Shown one piece after another: positions 37,898 through 47,436 of a DNA stretch of 64,000 nt (positions are counted from its first letter, which is position 1; each line of letters begins with the position of its first letter). This DNA comes from Diaphorobacter sp. HDW4B (GTDB lineage Bacteria > Pseudomonadota > Gammaproteobacteria > Burkholderiales > Burkholderiaceae_C): contig NZ_CP049905.1 in assembly GCF_011305535.1 (NCBI RefSeq), forward strand, positions 2,883,501-2,947,500, written 5' to 3'. Below the pieces are notes generated by a model, which searched no databases, had not been told where the DNA came from, and saw nothing but the letters and a program-made list of their open reading frames with translations. The position numbers and the translations under genes are program-made.

Positions 37898-38536
37898 ATG
37901 AGCAGATCGCTGGAACAGAACATGAACCTCGGAAGTCGCACGCCACACGAAGAATCTCATTGCCCACAACGCAGGTTGCTGCTGGGCGTTGCCGTGTCGA
38001 TGGGTGTGCTGGTGGCCGGTTGTGCCACGTCTCCCAGCGCGATGGCGCAGCCCAGCTACACGATTTCGGCCGGGCAGATTCAGGAGGCGGTGGGGCGCAA
38101 GTTTCCGCGCAATTACGGCTTTGGCGGGCTCATGAATCTGGCGCTGAGCGATCCGCAGATCCATCTGCGCCCCGATCAGAACCGGCTGAACACGGTGATC
38201 GCCGTGCTCGCCTCGGGTCCGCTGCTGCAGGCGCGCAACTATCAGGGCGCGCTCGACGTGGATTTCTCGCTGCGCTATGAATCTTCGGACCGCACATTGC
38301 GCGCCACCGATCTGCATCTGAATGGATTGCGCATGAACGGACTCAACGCGCAGACCGAGCAGATGCTGCAGCAATACGGCAGCACGCTCGCGCAACGCTC
38401 GCTGCAGGAGGTGGTGCTGCACCAGTTGACCGACAAGGATCTTGCGCTGGTGAACGGCCTCGGGCTGGAGCCCGGCAAGTTCACGGTGACGCCCAAAGGG
38501 CTGGTGGTGACCTTGCAGAACAAGGCTGTCCCATGA
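37898..38536 (+). CDS. DUF1439 lipoprotein
   Basis: A 212-residue protein with lipobox VAGC (Cys42 from this start; an ATG at 37922 gives a more usual signal length). YTISAGQIQEAVGRKFP is the DUF1439 start, with LSDPQIHLRPDQNRL in the middle. DUF1439 proteins (YceB-like) are envelope lipoproteins with a lipid-binding-like fold of uncertain role. A purine-rich stretch precedes the second ATG. Confidence 0.8.
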   Translation: MSRSLEQNMNLGSRTPHEESHCPQRRLLLGVAVSMGVLVAGCATSPSAMAQPSYTISAGQIQEAVGRKFPRNYGFGGLMNLALSDPQIHLRPDQNRLNTVIAVLASGPLLQARNYQGALDVDFSLRYESSDRTLRATDLHLNGLRMNGLNAQTEQMLQQYGSTLAQRSLQEVVLHQLTDKDLALVNGLGLEPGKFTVTPKGLVVTLQNKAVP

Positions 38537-38621
38537 CGGCTGGTGACCCTGTCCTACGTGGTTCACGACCTGCCGGTGTTACAAATAAGGCAGCAAGGCA
38601 AGAAGAAGGGAAGAAGATTCC

Positions 38622-39659
38622 ATGAGCTTTCAGGACCGCAGACAGGGCTCCACCCGCACATCCTCTTCATCGTCGTCCACGACCACATCCACGTCCGAGG
38701 CGATGCAAAAGCCACTCGTCGTGGTGATCGTCGGCGCGTCCAGCGGCATCGGCCACGCCACGGCGGTTGCGTTCGCCCAGCGCGGCGCCAAGCTGGCACT
38801 GGCGGCACGCAGCGCGGACACGCTGTCTCCAGTCGTCACCGAATGTCTGGCCGAAGGCGGCTCTGCGTTGGGCATTCCCACCGACGTGACCGACGCCGAA
38901 GCCGTGCAGAAACTGGCGAGCCGCGCGGTCAGTCATTTCGGCCGCATCGACGTCTGGGTGAATGCCGCAGGCGTGGGTGCCGTGGGCCGTTTTGACGGCA
39001 TGCCGCTCGAAGCCAATCGCCGCGTGATCGAATCCAATCTGCTCGGCCACATGCACGGCGCACATGTCGCGATGCAGCATTTCCGCGAAGCCGAACGTGG
39101 TCTGCTGGTCAATCTCAACTCCATGGGCGGCTGGGTCGGCACGCCGTTCGAGGCGGCCTACAGCGCCAGCAAGTTCGGCGTGCGCGGCCTCTCGGAGAGC
39201 CTGCGCGCCGAAGTCGCCGATCTGCCGAACGTGCACATCTGCGACGTGGCTCCCACGCGCGTCGACACGCCGGGTCTTGTCAACGGCGCGAACTACACCG
39301 GCCACCGCTTGCGCTCGGTCATGCCCATGCTCGATCCACGCCGCGTGGCGCAGTCCATCGTCGCGCTGGCCTATTCATCCAACCCCAAGCCTGTCACATG
39401 GCTGGGCGCATCGGCACTGCCAAGCCGGGTGGCCCACGCGGTCTCGCCCACGCTGTATGGGCGCGCCAGACGCTGGTTTGGCGAGCGCAGCCAAGGCCAG
39501 AGCGTGCCGATGAGCGACGGCAATCTGTACGAACCGTCTGCCGACACAAGCATCGACGGCGGCATCCGCACGGCGCGCGCCGAGGCCGCCACGGCGGCCA
39601 TCGTGCTGGGCACCGTGGGGCTGGCACTCGGCTGGTTCATCGGTCGCCGTTCGCGCTGA
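38622..39659 (+). CDS. SDR family oxidoreductase with C-terminal membrane anchor
   Basis: A 345-residue classical short-chain dehydrogenase. After a Ser/Thr-rich N-terminal tail (residues 1-28), VVIVGASSGIGHATA is the cofactor-binding loop, VNAAGVG the NAG motif, and YSASKFG the catalytic YxxxK with an upstream Ser (LNSMGG). Residues 300-345 end with a single transmembrane segment (TAAIVLGTVGLALGWFIG) and a basic tail, unlike soluble SDRs. Substrate unknown. Confidence 0.87.
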   Translation: MSFQDRRQGSTRTSSSSSSTTTSTSEAMQKPLVVVIVGASSGIGHATAVAFAQRGAKLALAARSADTLSPVVTECLAEGGSALGIPTDVTDAEAVQKLASRAVSHFGRIDVWVNAAGVGAVGRFDGMPLEANRRVIESNLLGHMHGAHVAMQHFREAERGLLVNLNSMGGWVGTPFEAAYSASKFGVRGLSESLRAEVADLPNVHICDVAPTRVDTPGLVNGANYTGHRLRSVMPMLDPRRVAQSIVALAYSSNPKPVTWLGASALPSRVAHAVSPTLYGRARRWFGERSQGQSVPMSDGNLYEPSADTSIDGGIRTARAEAATAAIVLGTVGLALGWFIGRRSR

Positions 39660-39810
39660 CGGACGCGGGTCAATCGGACGAGCATTTGTCCTATGGTGCG
39701 CCGCGTGACGGCGCACTAACATGAACGTGCCTGTTTGACTCACTCAATTCGGGAACCGCTGCGTGCATCACAGGGTTGTGCGCGGCGACGGTTTCCGCAA
39801 GGAGCACGCC

Positions 39811-40275
39811 ATGATTGAGCCACCACAGATCACAGATCTCGCGCGCCATTGCACGACCGCCATCATCCACGTGCGCTGCACGCGGGAAGAAATCCAGTAC
39901 GTCATGGGTCGTGGAGTGCGCGAGCTGCTGGACGCCGTCCGCGCACAGGGCGTCCAGCCCATCGCCGCGCTCTACACCCACCATCTGCATCGCCCCACGG
40001 ATCGCTTCGACTTCGAGATCGGCATACCCGTCGATCACCCCGTCCGCGCAGCCGGGCGCATGCGCCCCGGCGAATGGCCGCCCATGCGCGTCGCGCGCAC
40101 CGTGCACTGCGGCCGCTACGAAGACCTGCCGCAGTCCTGGGGGCGGTTCAAGCAATGGATAGAAACGCAGGGGCTGAGCATCACCTCCGAGTTGTGGGAA
40201 TGCTATGTGACCGGGCCGGAACGTGGCTCGGATGCGCGGTTGTGGCGCACGGAGTTGATTCAGCCGCTGCAGTAG
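39811..40275 (+). CDS. GyrI-like small-molecule-binding domain protein
   Basis: A 154-residue protein of the GyrI/Rob effector-binding fold: two repeated SH2-like motifs, with a pattern PPMRVARTVHCGRYEDLPQS (Glu-type effector pocket) and ELWECYVTGP. Often sensor domains without DNA binding. ATG at 39811 follows AAGGAG by 6 nt. Standalone; SlyD gene follows 70 nt later. Confidence 0.78.
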   Translation: MIEPPQITDLARHCTTAIIHVRCTREEIQYVMGRGVRELLDAVRAQGVQPIAALYTHHLHRPTDRFDFEIGIPVDHPVRAAGRMRPGEWPPMRVARTVHCGRYEDLPQSWGRFKQWIETQGLSITSELWECYVTGPERGSDARLWRTELIQPLQ

Positions 40276-40345
40276 TGCGGCAGTGACGTGCGCTGGATGG
40301 CATGGGCCTGCAACGGAATGGATGTGCGAACGTAGAATCACGTTC

Positions 40346-40819
40346 ATGAACATCACCAAAGACACAGCGGTCACGCTGAACTACAAGATCACCGATCCCG
40401 TCACCGGCAAGCCGCTGGATTCGGGAGACGTGGCGTATCTGCATGGCGGCTACGACAATATTTTCCCCAAGGTCGAAGCGGCGCTGGACGGTCAGGCGGC
40501 GGGCTTTTCCGCCACCATCGATCTGGCGGTGGCCGATGCGTTCGGCGAGCGCGACGAGAGCCTGATGCGCGTGATTCCCAAGGCCGAATTTCCACCGGGA
40601 GTGAAGGTCGGCGGCCAACTGCAGGGCCCTGGCAACGATGGCCACATGACGGTTTTCAACGTCGTGAAGATCAAGGGCCCTGAAGTGCATCTGGATGGCA
40701 ACCATCCGTTGGCCGGTCAGGCACTGAAATTCCAGGTGAAGGTGACCGAAGTGCGTGCTGCCACGCCCGAAGAAATCGCGCACAAGCATGTGCATGGTGG
40801 TCACGGTCATCACCATTGA
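40346..40819 (+). CDS. slyD: FKBP-type peptidyl-prolyl isomerase SlyD
   Basis: A 157-residue FKBP with IF-domain insertion, ending in a His-rich tail (HKHVHGGHGHHH) that binds nickel in SlyD proteins. Sequence LNYKITDPVTGKPLDSG and YLHGGYDNIFPKVEAALDGQ fit the FKBP core. It acts as a folding catalyst in the cytoplasm and in metal handling. A strong bidirectional terminator follows. Confidence 0.9.
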   Translation: MNITKDTAVTLNYKITDPVTGKPLDSGDVAYLHGGYDNIFPKVEAALDGQAAGFSATIDLAVADAFGERDESLMRVIPKAEFPPGVKVGGQLQGPGNDGHMTVFNVVKIKGPEVHLDGNHPLAGQALKFQVKVTEVRAATPEEIAHKHVHGGHGHHH

Positions 40820-40872
40820 TTGATTTGCGTGTGAACTGAGCCGGGCAGATTCAAGTTCACGTCGCCCAATGC

Positions 40873-40911
40873 AAAAAGCGGAAGCACTTCCAGTGTGCTT
40901 CCGCTTTTTTA
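40873..40911. terminator. Bidirectional terminator between slyD and the DUF11 gene
   Basis: Stem AAAAAGCGGAAGCAC / GTGCTTCCGCTTTTT with a 7-nt loop; T-runs on both strands. Confidence 0.92.
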
Positions 40912-40936
40912 TTGCCCGGCAGGTGGCCGTGCGGGG

Positions 40937-43729
40937 TTACTTGCGGCGCTGGGTCATGGCGGCCGCGGCGACGACCAGCGCGAGTGCCGTCAGCATCAGC
41001 ATCCAGCGCGAGTCCACGGGAACGGGCGTTGGTTCGCTCACCACGGGTGGTGTGACTTCCTTGATCGTGACGGGCGAGATGGCTTTGTTGTTGACTGCGT
41101 TGGGGTCGCGGGTGTCGGACTTGGCGGTGGTTGTCAGGAACACGGAGCCCGACTTCTCTGCCTTGAAGGTGGTCGTGCAAGTGAACTTGTCGCCTACCTG
41201 GAAGGGGTTGACCGGCTGCGGTGCGGGTGTGCAGGTGGTGGTGGCTCCGGCAGGTGCACCAGTCACCATGCAGGTGGCGTTGACTGCGTAGTCGGGACCC
41301 TTGTTGGTGCAACTGGTGATCACGGTGACGGTATCGCCCACATTCACTTCCTGTGATTTGGCCGGTGTGGCCGCCATGTCGGCATACACGCCGGGAGATG
41401 AAATCGTGCAGCTGTTGCAGTCACCGTTGCTGCTGGTGACGGTGTTGATGAACGTGGGCGTCGGCACTGGCGGAGTGATGGTCAGCGTGAACGTTTTCGA
41501 GACGCTCGCATTGGCAGGGACCGTCACGGTTTGATTGCAGGTACTGGCAGCGGTGGTGCACGCTGGCGATGTGCTCCAGCCTTCGCCGCTGCCGGTGTAG
41601 GTGCCGCCGCCGGGCACGGTCTCCGTGAGGGTGGTGGTGCCTGACACACCACCGTTGTTCTTGACGGTGAGGGTGTACACCAGCACGTCGCCGCCGCGCA
41701 GCTTCTGGCCCGCGTTGGGCTGACCGTTCACCGTGGAGAGCACTTTGGTGGTGTCGATGGCGGCGGGCGCGTTCACCACCAGCGTGGCTTGTGCGGGCGT
41801 GGTGTTGGTTGCGCCTTCGGCAGAAGTGACGCCGCCAGCGGGAATGTTGTTCAGATAGCTGCCAACGGTGGTCGATGTCACCATCCACTGCAGTTGGCAC
41901 GATCCACTGGCCGCCAGCACACCGCCGCTCAGCACCAGTTGTGTGTTGCCGGGGCTGGTCAGATCGCCATCACAGGAGTTGCCCATCAGCGAGCCGGTGG
42001 TGGTGAGGTTGACGGGCAGTGTGTCGGTGAGCGTCAGGGAATTCAGGTCGATGCTGCTTGCGCTGGTGTTGCTCACCGTGATTGTCAGCAGGCTCGATCC
42101 ACCCGTGCTGATGCTGGTGGGCGCGAACGATTTGCTGACGCTCACGGCTGGTGCGACGACCTGTGTCTGCACGCTGGTGCAACTGTAGGTGTTGGCATCG
42201 CAGTTGCGCCCCGGTGTGCCGGGCGTGCTGCTGCCGTTCGGGTTGGTCGATGCATAGTTGGTCACCGTGCCCGTGCTGGTGGCGACAGCGGTGACGGTGA
42301 AGCTGCCGCTTGCGCCAGCAGCGATCGGTGAACTGAGTGTACAGTTCAGCAATGCACCTTCGGAGCCCGGTGCATTGGTGCAGGTTGCGCCACTCACCGA
42401 GACAGCCTTGATGTTGGATGGCAACTGATCAGCGACGACGGCGCTGGCGAGTGACGTGGTCAGCCCGTTCTGCACGGTGAGCGTGTAGCTGAACTGTTCG
42501 CCCAAGGCCACCTTGGCAGGGCCGGTCTTGGTGACGCTGGCCTTGCCGCCGTTCTGGCTGGTCATGGTGCTGGAGTTGTTGTCCGGATTCAGATCGTTGC
42601 TGGTGATCGTCGCGGTGTTGCTGATGCTTTGCGCCGTTGCGCTGGTGGTCACGTTGAAGGTGTAGGTGAGATAGTCACCTTGCGTCGGCGCGGTGGCAGG
42701 ATTGCCAGCCGAGCTGTTCACGGGCAGCACGCCGGTGATCATCGTCCAGGCGCTGCCGGAATTGCTGACAGAGTCACAGGTGGCTGCGCCCGATGGCGTG
42801 CAGGTGGGTTGCCCGTTCAGCGTGACGGTGCTTGGCAATGTATCCGCGAGGGTTGCGCCGCTGGTGGCGACAGGACCGTAGTTCCATACCTTGATGGAAT
42901 AGCTCAGCGCCCCGCCGGGTGTGAATGTGGCGGGAGCAGTCTTGGCCACGCCCAGATCGGTTGCCACGTTGGCGCAGCTGGCATAAGACTCCGGCAGTGA
43001 TGGGTCGCGCAACTGGGCGGCGGGAATGATTTCCTTCGTACCGTCGGGCTTGGTCCATTGCATGCGCAGGAAGTTCACGCCGCCGCGGTTGTTCCAGTAC
43101 ACGCGCATGACGTAGCAACTGCTGGGCTGCTGCGCGTAGAAGTTGCCGGGAATGGAGGGGATGTTGCCGGACTCGCTGGTGTAGTCGCTGAGCGCGCCGA
43201 CCGGAACGTTGTAGTCGAAGTTGCGATAGTTGGCCGCCGTGTCCGCCGAGAACTTGGTGGAGAAATCGACCTTCACCTCATCGTCGTGGTACGACTGAAA
43301 GCTGTACGAACCTGCGGCTGGAAACTGCACCAGCGCATAGACGACGCGCCCCAGAATCTGCGTGTCGCAGGCAGCGTTGTTCGTGAATTTGTTGCACAGC
43401 TGTGGCGCACTGCTGCCCCAGTTGATGTCGTCGAGCGAGCCTGAACTGGCGATGTTGCCCGTGCCGCCCGCTGCGAAGTTGATGAGGTTGGTCAGCGGAA
43501 CGTTGCCTCTGTCATTGTTGTTGTAGTAGTTCGGGGCGATCGGCGTGACCGGAGCGCCATTCGATAGATTCTGCTGTCCCCGGTAGTCATCGAATATGAC
43601 CGTGGCACTTGCGCCAAGCGGCAACGCTGAGGCGAACAGGGCAGCGCCGAGTGCGGCAAGTGAAATGGACGTGCGTGAACGCGAAGCGAGCGAAACAAGC
43701 GATGTGGTGAACTCTGCGAAGTACGCCAT
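40937..43729 (-). CDS. Large DUF11-repeat surface protein with sorting tail
   Basis: A 930-residue exported protein. Signal peptide of about 42 residues (LGASA cleavage), an N-terminal PA14-like region (about 43-250: VVYALVQFPAAGSYSFQSYH, YVMRVYWNNRGG), then several DUF11 (conserved repeat) modules with patterns like TVTKTGPAKVALGEQFSYTL and SVSKSFAPTSISTGGSSLL. The C-terminus is VPVDSRWMLMLTALALVVAA followed by QRRK, an IPTL-CTERM-like tail. Start at 43729, with AGGA upstream, was preferred to 43762. Function likely adhesion or biofilm matrix. Confidence 0.85.
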   Translation of the reverse strand: MAYFAEFTTSLVSLASRSRTSISLAALGAALFASALPLGASATVIFDDYRGQQNLSNGAPVTPIAPNYYNNNDRGNVPLTNLINFAAGGTGNIASSGSLDDINWGSSAPQLCNKFTNNAACDTQILGRVVYALVQFPAAGSYSFQSYHDDEVKVDFSTKFSADTAANYRNFDYNVPVGALSDYTSESGNIPSIPGNFYAQQPSSCYVMRVYWNNRGGVNFLRMQWTKPDGTKEIIPAAQLRDPSLPESYASCANVATDLGVAKTAPATFTPGGALSYSIKVWNYGPVATSGATLADTLPSTVTLNGQPTCTPSGAATCDSVSNSGSAWTMITGVLPVNSSAGNPATAPTQGDYLTYTFNVTTSATAQSISNTATITSNDLNPDNNSSTMTSQNGGKASVTKTGPAKVALGEQFSYTLTVQNGLTTSLASAVVADQLPSNIKAVSVSGATCTNAPGSEGALLNCTLSSPIAAGASGSFTVTAVATSTGTVTNYASTNPNGSSTPGTPGRNCDANTYSCTSVQTQVVAPAVSVSKSFAPTSISTGGSSLLTITVSNTSASSIDLNSLTLTDTLPVNLTTTGSLMGNSCDGDLTSPGNTQLVLSGGVLAASGSCQLQWMVTSTTVGSYLNNIPAGGVTSAEGATNTTPAQATLVVNAPAAIDTTKVLSTVNGQPNAGQKLRGGDVLVYTLTVKNNGGVSGTTTLTETVPGGGTYTGSGEGWSTSPACTTAASTCNQTVTVPANASVSKTFTLTITPPVPTPTFINTVTSSNGDCNSCTISSPGVYADMAATPAKSQEVNVGDTVTVITSCTNKGPDYAVNATCMVTGAPAGATTTCTPAPQPVNPFQVGDKFTCTTTFKAEKSGSVFLTTTAKSDTRDPNAVNNKAISPVTIKEVTPPVVSEPTPVPVDSRWMLMLTALALVVAAAAMTQRRK

Positions 43730-44192
43730 GAGTCGGATTCCTGAACGGCAGGAGCGCGCCAATGCATGTCATGACGCTTTCTCAAATGCAGGTGGAGTTT
43801 TGGCCACCTTGCTGTTTCAGCGTCCGCGACCAATCCTGCAGGCTCTGTCGCGAGTGGCAGCGGCGGGCATCGTTGCGTGCCTCGTCGACTTGGTTGGCGT
43901 GTTCTCCATTGCGGAGCAGCTACGCAGGCTGTGACGGGATTGATGTTCCCGTGCATTCAACGAATCCCCTCGTTTGCAGCGGCACGCTCGACTTGTCGCG
44001 CGTTGATGGTGCAAGTGAGTGAATGATTGATGAAGTGGTTACCGATTTCAATTGCACCCCTTGGGGCGCATGGTTTACCAACGCGCATGCCTACTGGAGC
44101 GTTTCGCGGGGCGATGCTTGCCGACTTGCCCGGCTTTGCGTCTTTGTCCTACGTGCTGCGAAACAACACGGCCCAGGTTGCAAGCCGTTGTT
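43730..44192. other. Intergenic region upstream of the DUF11 gene
   Basis: 463 nt between same-strand genes. It has a small hairpin near 43791-43811 (AGGTGG / CCACCT) and an inverted pair GAAACAACACGGC / GCCGTTGTTTC (44160-44194) overlapping the end of the glutamine amidotransferase gene, which may be a weak end structure but lacks a T-run. Short frames here are not credible. Confidence 0.5.
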
Positions 44193-45071
44193 TCACCGCT
44201 GCCGCAGCAATGCGCGCTTGAGCAGTCGCGATGCGCGATCACGAATCTGGAAGGGGCTGTGGCCCGGCAGGGGTTGCACTTTGGAGCGCAGGCAGGCGGT
44301 CAGAAAGTCGTCAAGGATGGGACGCGCATCCAGAATGCTGCCGTCATGCGCGCGGAATTCCGGGTGCCATTGCGTGGCGGCGATGTAGCTGTGGCCGTGC
44401 GTGGGGTGGCGGCGAATCGCCTCGGGCACGGCGTCCGGGTAGCTCCAGGCTTCGATGTCGAAACCCGGTGCGAGCTGTTTGATGCCCTGATGGTGAATAC
44501 TGTTGACCTTCACCTGATTGGTGCCGGGATACAGCCGCGCCAATCGCGTGTTGGGCACGATCTCGACCTCGTGAAAATGCTGGTCGTAGGTGACCGGATC
44601 GCGGTGCAATTGCGCGCCGGGATGTTGCGTCTCGATGTCCTGATACAGCGTGCCGCCGAATGCCACGTTGATGAGCTGCAGCCCGCGGCACACGCCGAAG
44701 ATCGGCTTGCCCGCCTGCTCGAAGGCCTCGACCAGGGCCAGATCGTAGAGGTCTCGAATCCGGTCGCCGAGCCACGCATCCTTGAGCGGCTCCTCGCCGT
44801 AGCTGCCAGGCCAGACGTCCGCGCCACCGTGCATGACGACGCCGTCCAGCCAGTCGGCATAGTGGCTGAGCGTCACGTCGCCGAGCGCGGTTTCGCCGGT
44901 GGGGCAGGGCACCATCACCACCATCGCACCGGCGGACATGATCCAGTGCGCGATGGTCTGCTCCACGTACTGCAGCGTCTTGTTGGTGAACAGGGGGCGA
45001 TACGGATCGGCGTGCGAAAAGCAGGCCGAGAGGCCGATCTTCAAACGGTTGGCAGAGCTGGTGCTGGTCAT
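44193..45071 (-). CDS. Gamma-glutamyl-gamma-aminobutyrate hydrolase-like class I amidotransferase
   Basis: A 292-residue class I glutamine amidotransferase-fold hydrolase (PuuD/peptidase C26). The nucleophile is Cys128 in FGVCRGLQLINV, and the His/Glu pair is in QWHPEF. GGADVWP marks the substrate loop (HGGADV). PuuD releases GABA from gamma-glutamyl-GABA in putrescine breakdown. No other puu genes are near. The Met at 45071 fits homology. Confidence 0.88.
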   Translation of the reverse strand: MTSTSSANRLKIGLSACFSHADPYRPLFTNKTLQYVEQTIAHWIMSAGAMVVMVPCPTGETALGDVTLSHYADWLDGVVMHGGADVWPGSYGEEPLKDAWLGDRIRDLYDLALVEAFEQAGKPIFGVCRGLQLINVAFGGTLYQDIETQHPGAQLHRDPVTYDQHFHEVEIVPNTRLARLYPGTNQVKVNSIHHQGIKQLAPGFDIEAWSYPDAVPEAIRRHPTHGHSYIAATQWHPEFRAHDGSILDARPILDDFLTACLRSKVQPLPGHSPFQIRDRASRLLKRALLRQR

Positions 45072-45335
45072 CGTTGCGGTTCTTTCCGGCAGTGACTGGG
45101 AGCGAGTCCACACTGCTTTGTAACACGGCTCGAATCCGGCACGGGGCGTGCGTGATTGGCGCACGTTTGTTCACTGTAGGCCGACTTCGACAATGCGTGT
45201 CGCTAGGGAAAGCGAGAAGCAATCACACGCAAATTTGACGGCAGTCAAGCGCTATGCTGTCCAGACTGGCAAGATGCAGTTATCCATTCTTTGATCGCTA
45301 TTGATGGATTGTTTTTTTCGACACAGGAGAAGTTG

Positions 45336-45689
45336 ATGCAAGTGCAAGTACATACCAACGACAAGATCCAGGGCGGCGAATCCTTGGCTCAATGGGTACA
45401 GCAAGAAGTGTCCACCCGGCTCTCGCGCTTCAAGGAGAGCGTCACGCGTGTGGAGGTGTTCTTCTCCGATTCCGATGCGCCTTCGAAGGCCGGCTCTCCA
45501 GACAAAAGGTGCGTGATCGAGGCGCGCCCTGCAGGCCGTCAGCCCGTGGCCGCGAACGCCGAAGCCCCCAAGGTGGCGGACGCGTTGACGGCAGCGCTGG
45601 AGAAGTTGCTGCGCGGACTCGAAGCCGACCAGGGCCGCGTCCGCGACAAGAACAACCGTGAGTCGATTCGAGACGCTGAACAGCCTTGA
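45336..45689 (+). CDS. HPF/RaiA-like ribosome-associated protein
   Basis: A 117-residue short HPF-type protein. MQVQVHTND followed by the S30AE pattern (RFKESVTRVEVFFSDSDA, RCVIEARPAGRQPVAANA). Short HPF proteins bind the 30S subunit and promote hibernation. The start at 45336 has CAGGAG 6 nt upstream. It stands alone, not next to rpoN as the main hpf often is, so it could be a second or stress-specific copy. Confidence 0.78.
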   Translation: MQVQVHTNDKIQGGESLAQWVQQEVSTRLSRFKESVTRVEVFFSDSDAPSKAGSPDKRCVIEARPAGRQPVAANAEAPKVADALTAALEKLLRGLEADQGRVRDKNNRESIRDAEQP

Positions 45690-45714
45690 TCGCCGTCTGA
45701 ACTTCGTTTGAACC

Positions 45715-45746
45715 AACGCCCGTTTGCTGATGCGACGGGCGTTTTG
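45715..45746 (+). terminator. Terminator after the HPF-like gene
   Basis: Stem AACGCCCGT / ACGGGCGTT (45715-45723 with 45735-45743), 11-nt loop, then TTTTGCTTTT. The convergent DUF924 gene ends nearby. Confidence 0.8.
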
Positions 45747-45778
45747 CTTTTGGGGTGTGCTGCCCGGTCTTCAGTGCG

Positions 45779-46336
45779 TCAGAACGAGCTGCCGGGCGTT
45801 TGCAGAAAGGCGGTTTCCTCGGTCGTGCTTTCCCGCCCGAGCACCGCATTGCGATGCGGATAGCGGCCAAAGCGCTGGACGATTGCGCGGTGGCGTTGGG
45901 CGAAGTCGAGATTGATCGGGTTGCCGAGTGCGGTGAACTGGCGGATCGATTCGTCCTGCACCATCAGCGATTCGCTGTGCATCAGCGGCATGTAGGCGAA
46001 GGCGCGTTGCGCCTCGGTGAAGTCCTTGTCCAGACCGAGCGCGATGATTTCCTGCGTGAGCACCAGCGCCATGCCGTCTTGCGAGAAGGCGCGCGGGGTG
46101 TCGCGCCAGACGTTGCGCGAGAACTGGTCGAGCACGATGATTTCGGCCAGGCGGCCCAGAGCGTTGGCGCGCCAGTTCCAGAGTTCACCGCGCGCGGCGA
46201 TTTCCAGCACCGCGCCAAAGCGCTTGTGGATGGCGGCGTCGAACGCATCGTCCTTGGCGAACCATTGCTGGGGCGTCGACTCCTCGAACCAGAAGCGGAT
46301 CACGGATTGCGCGGTGGGGTCAAGTGCTTGGGTCAT
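45779..46336 (-). CDS. DUF924 family protein
   Basis: A 185-residue alpha-helical protein. VIRFWFEESTPQQWFAKDD is the DUF924 opening and VLDQFSRNVWRDTPRAFSQD the central signature; AYMPLMHSES follows. TPR-like fold of unknown function, widespread in proteobacteria. The Met at 46336 matches the usual start; an upstream Met adds 12 residues. Convergent with the HPF-like gene. Confidence 0.88.
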   Translation of the reverse strand: MTQALDPTAQSVIRFWFEESTPQQWFAKDDAFDAAIHKRFGAVLEIAARGELWNWRANALGRLAEIIVLDQFSRNVWRDTPRAFSQDGMALVLTQEIIALGLDKDFTEAQRAFAYMPLMHSESLMVQDESIRQFTALGNPINLDFAQRHRAIVQRFGRYPHRNAVLGRESTTEETAFLQTPGSSF

Positions 46337-46361
46337 GCGTGCAAATGTAGCCTCGAAAACG

Positions 46362-46398
46362 AAAAAGGGCACGGCAGGAGGTGAATCCCGCCGTGCCC
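46362..46398 (-). terminator. Terminator of the OmpA/DUF4398 operon
   Basis: Stem GGGCACGGC / GCCGTGCCC (46367-46375 with 46390-46398), 14-nt loop, followed by TTTTT on the minus strand. Confidence 0.85.
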
Positions 46399-46447
46399 AA
46401 AGTGATGGTCACGGAGCGTCTTGTTGTGGTCCTGAACGATAGGGTGA

Positions 46448-47380
46448 TCAGCGACGCGAGCGCAGGTTGCCGTTCTCGTCGGCGATCACGATTTCCACGC
46501 GGCGGTTCATGGCACGGCCTTCGGGCGAGCTGTTGTCGGCCACGGGATATTCCTTGCCGTAGCCGCGCGCGGTGATGCGGTCAGCGGCCACGCCACGGGT
46601 CACGAGCGCGCTTTGCACGGCGGCGGCGCGGTGCTCGGACAGCGTCTGGTTGAACTGGGTGGTGCCGACGCTGTCGGTGTAGCCTTCGATCAGCAGCTTG
46701 CGGTTCGGGAACTCGGCCAGAAACTTGGCGAGCTTGTCCAGGCGCGGAGCGGCTTGCGTGGTCAGGTCGGCCTTGCCGAATTCGAACAGCACGTCACCCA
46801 GTGTCACCAGCAGGCCCCGTTCGGTTTGCTGCGCTTGCAGATCGTCGAGCTGGGCTTGCAGGCTCTTGACCTTGGCGGCGGATTCGGCCGCGCGTTGCTC
46901 GGCGCTCAGCGCTTGCTGACGAGCCTGCTCTGCGGCCGCAGCGTTGGCGGCGGCTGCCGCACGGGCCTTGTCGGCCTGCTGTTGCGCGTTGGCGGCATCG
47001 CCTTGCAGGCGAGCGCGTTCTGCGTCCACACCGGCTTGCTTGATGTCGGTGTCCAACTGGCGCGTCTGGGCCACGTTCTGGGCGATCTGGGCGCGTTGAA
47101 CGGCCAGGTTGGACAGGTGGGACGCTTCGGTGGCGTCAGCATCCTTGGTCCAGGCGTTGTCGGCCTTGGCGAGCGTGTCTGTCGCAGACTTCAATTCCAG
47201 CGGTGCGAGCTGCACGACCTTGGGATCGTTCATCGCCGTGTTGACGGCGGCACGCGCCTTTTGCAGCGGCTCCAGCGGTGCATTGCGCGATGCGCAGGCT
47301 GCGAGCATGGAAACGGCGACGAGGCTGGTGGCCAGCATGCCGAAGCGACGGACGTGGTTGTTTTTGGTTGGCGACATCAT
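46448..47380 (-). CDS. DUF4398/OmpA-type lipoprotein
   Basis: A 310-residue outer-membrane lipoprotein. Lipobox LAAC (Cys29), then a DUF4398-type helical N-domain, an Ala/Gln-rich coiled coil (about 100-200) and a C-terminal OmpA domain binding peptidoglycan (DVLFEFGKADLT, EGYTDSVGTTQFNQTLSEHR, RRVEIVI). It tethers the outer membrane to the wall. Same strand as the DUF4398 lipoprotein gene, 56 nt downstream of it, with a joint terminator. Confidence 0.93.
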   Translation of the reverse strand: MMSPTKNNHVRRFGMLATSLVAVSMLAACASRNAPLEPLQKARAAVNTAMNDPKVVQLAPLELKSATDTLAKADNAWTKDADATEASHLSNLAVQRAQIAQNVAQTRQLDTDIKQAGVDAERARLQGDAANAQQQADKARAAAAANAAAAEQARQQALSAEQRAAESAAKVKSLQAQLDDLQAQQTERGLLVTLGDVLFEFGKADLTTQAAPRLDKLAKFLAEFPNRKLLIEGYTDSVGTTQFNQTLSEHRAAAVQSALVTRGVAADRITARGYGKEYPVADNSSPEGRAMNRRVEIVIADENGNLRSRR

Positions 47381-47436
47381 GGGTGTTCCTTTATTCCTGT
47401 GTGGCTGTTGCGGCGGCGGTCAATGGACGGACCGCA

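Noticed and set aside
43596-44022. Short plus-strand open frames before the DUF11 gene
   Set aside because: Overlap the signal-peptide region of the DUF11 gene and show no coding signs.
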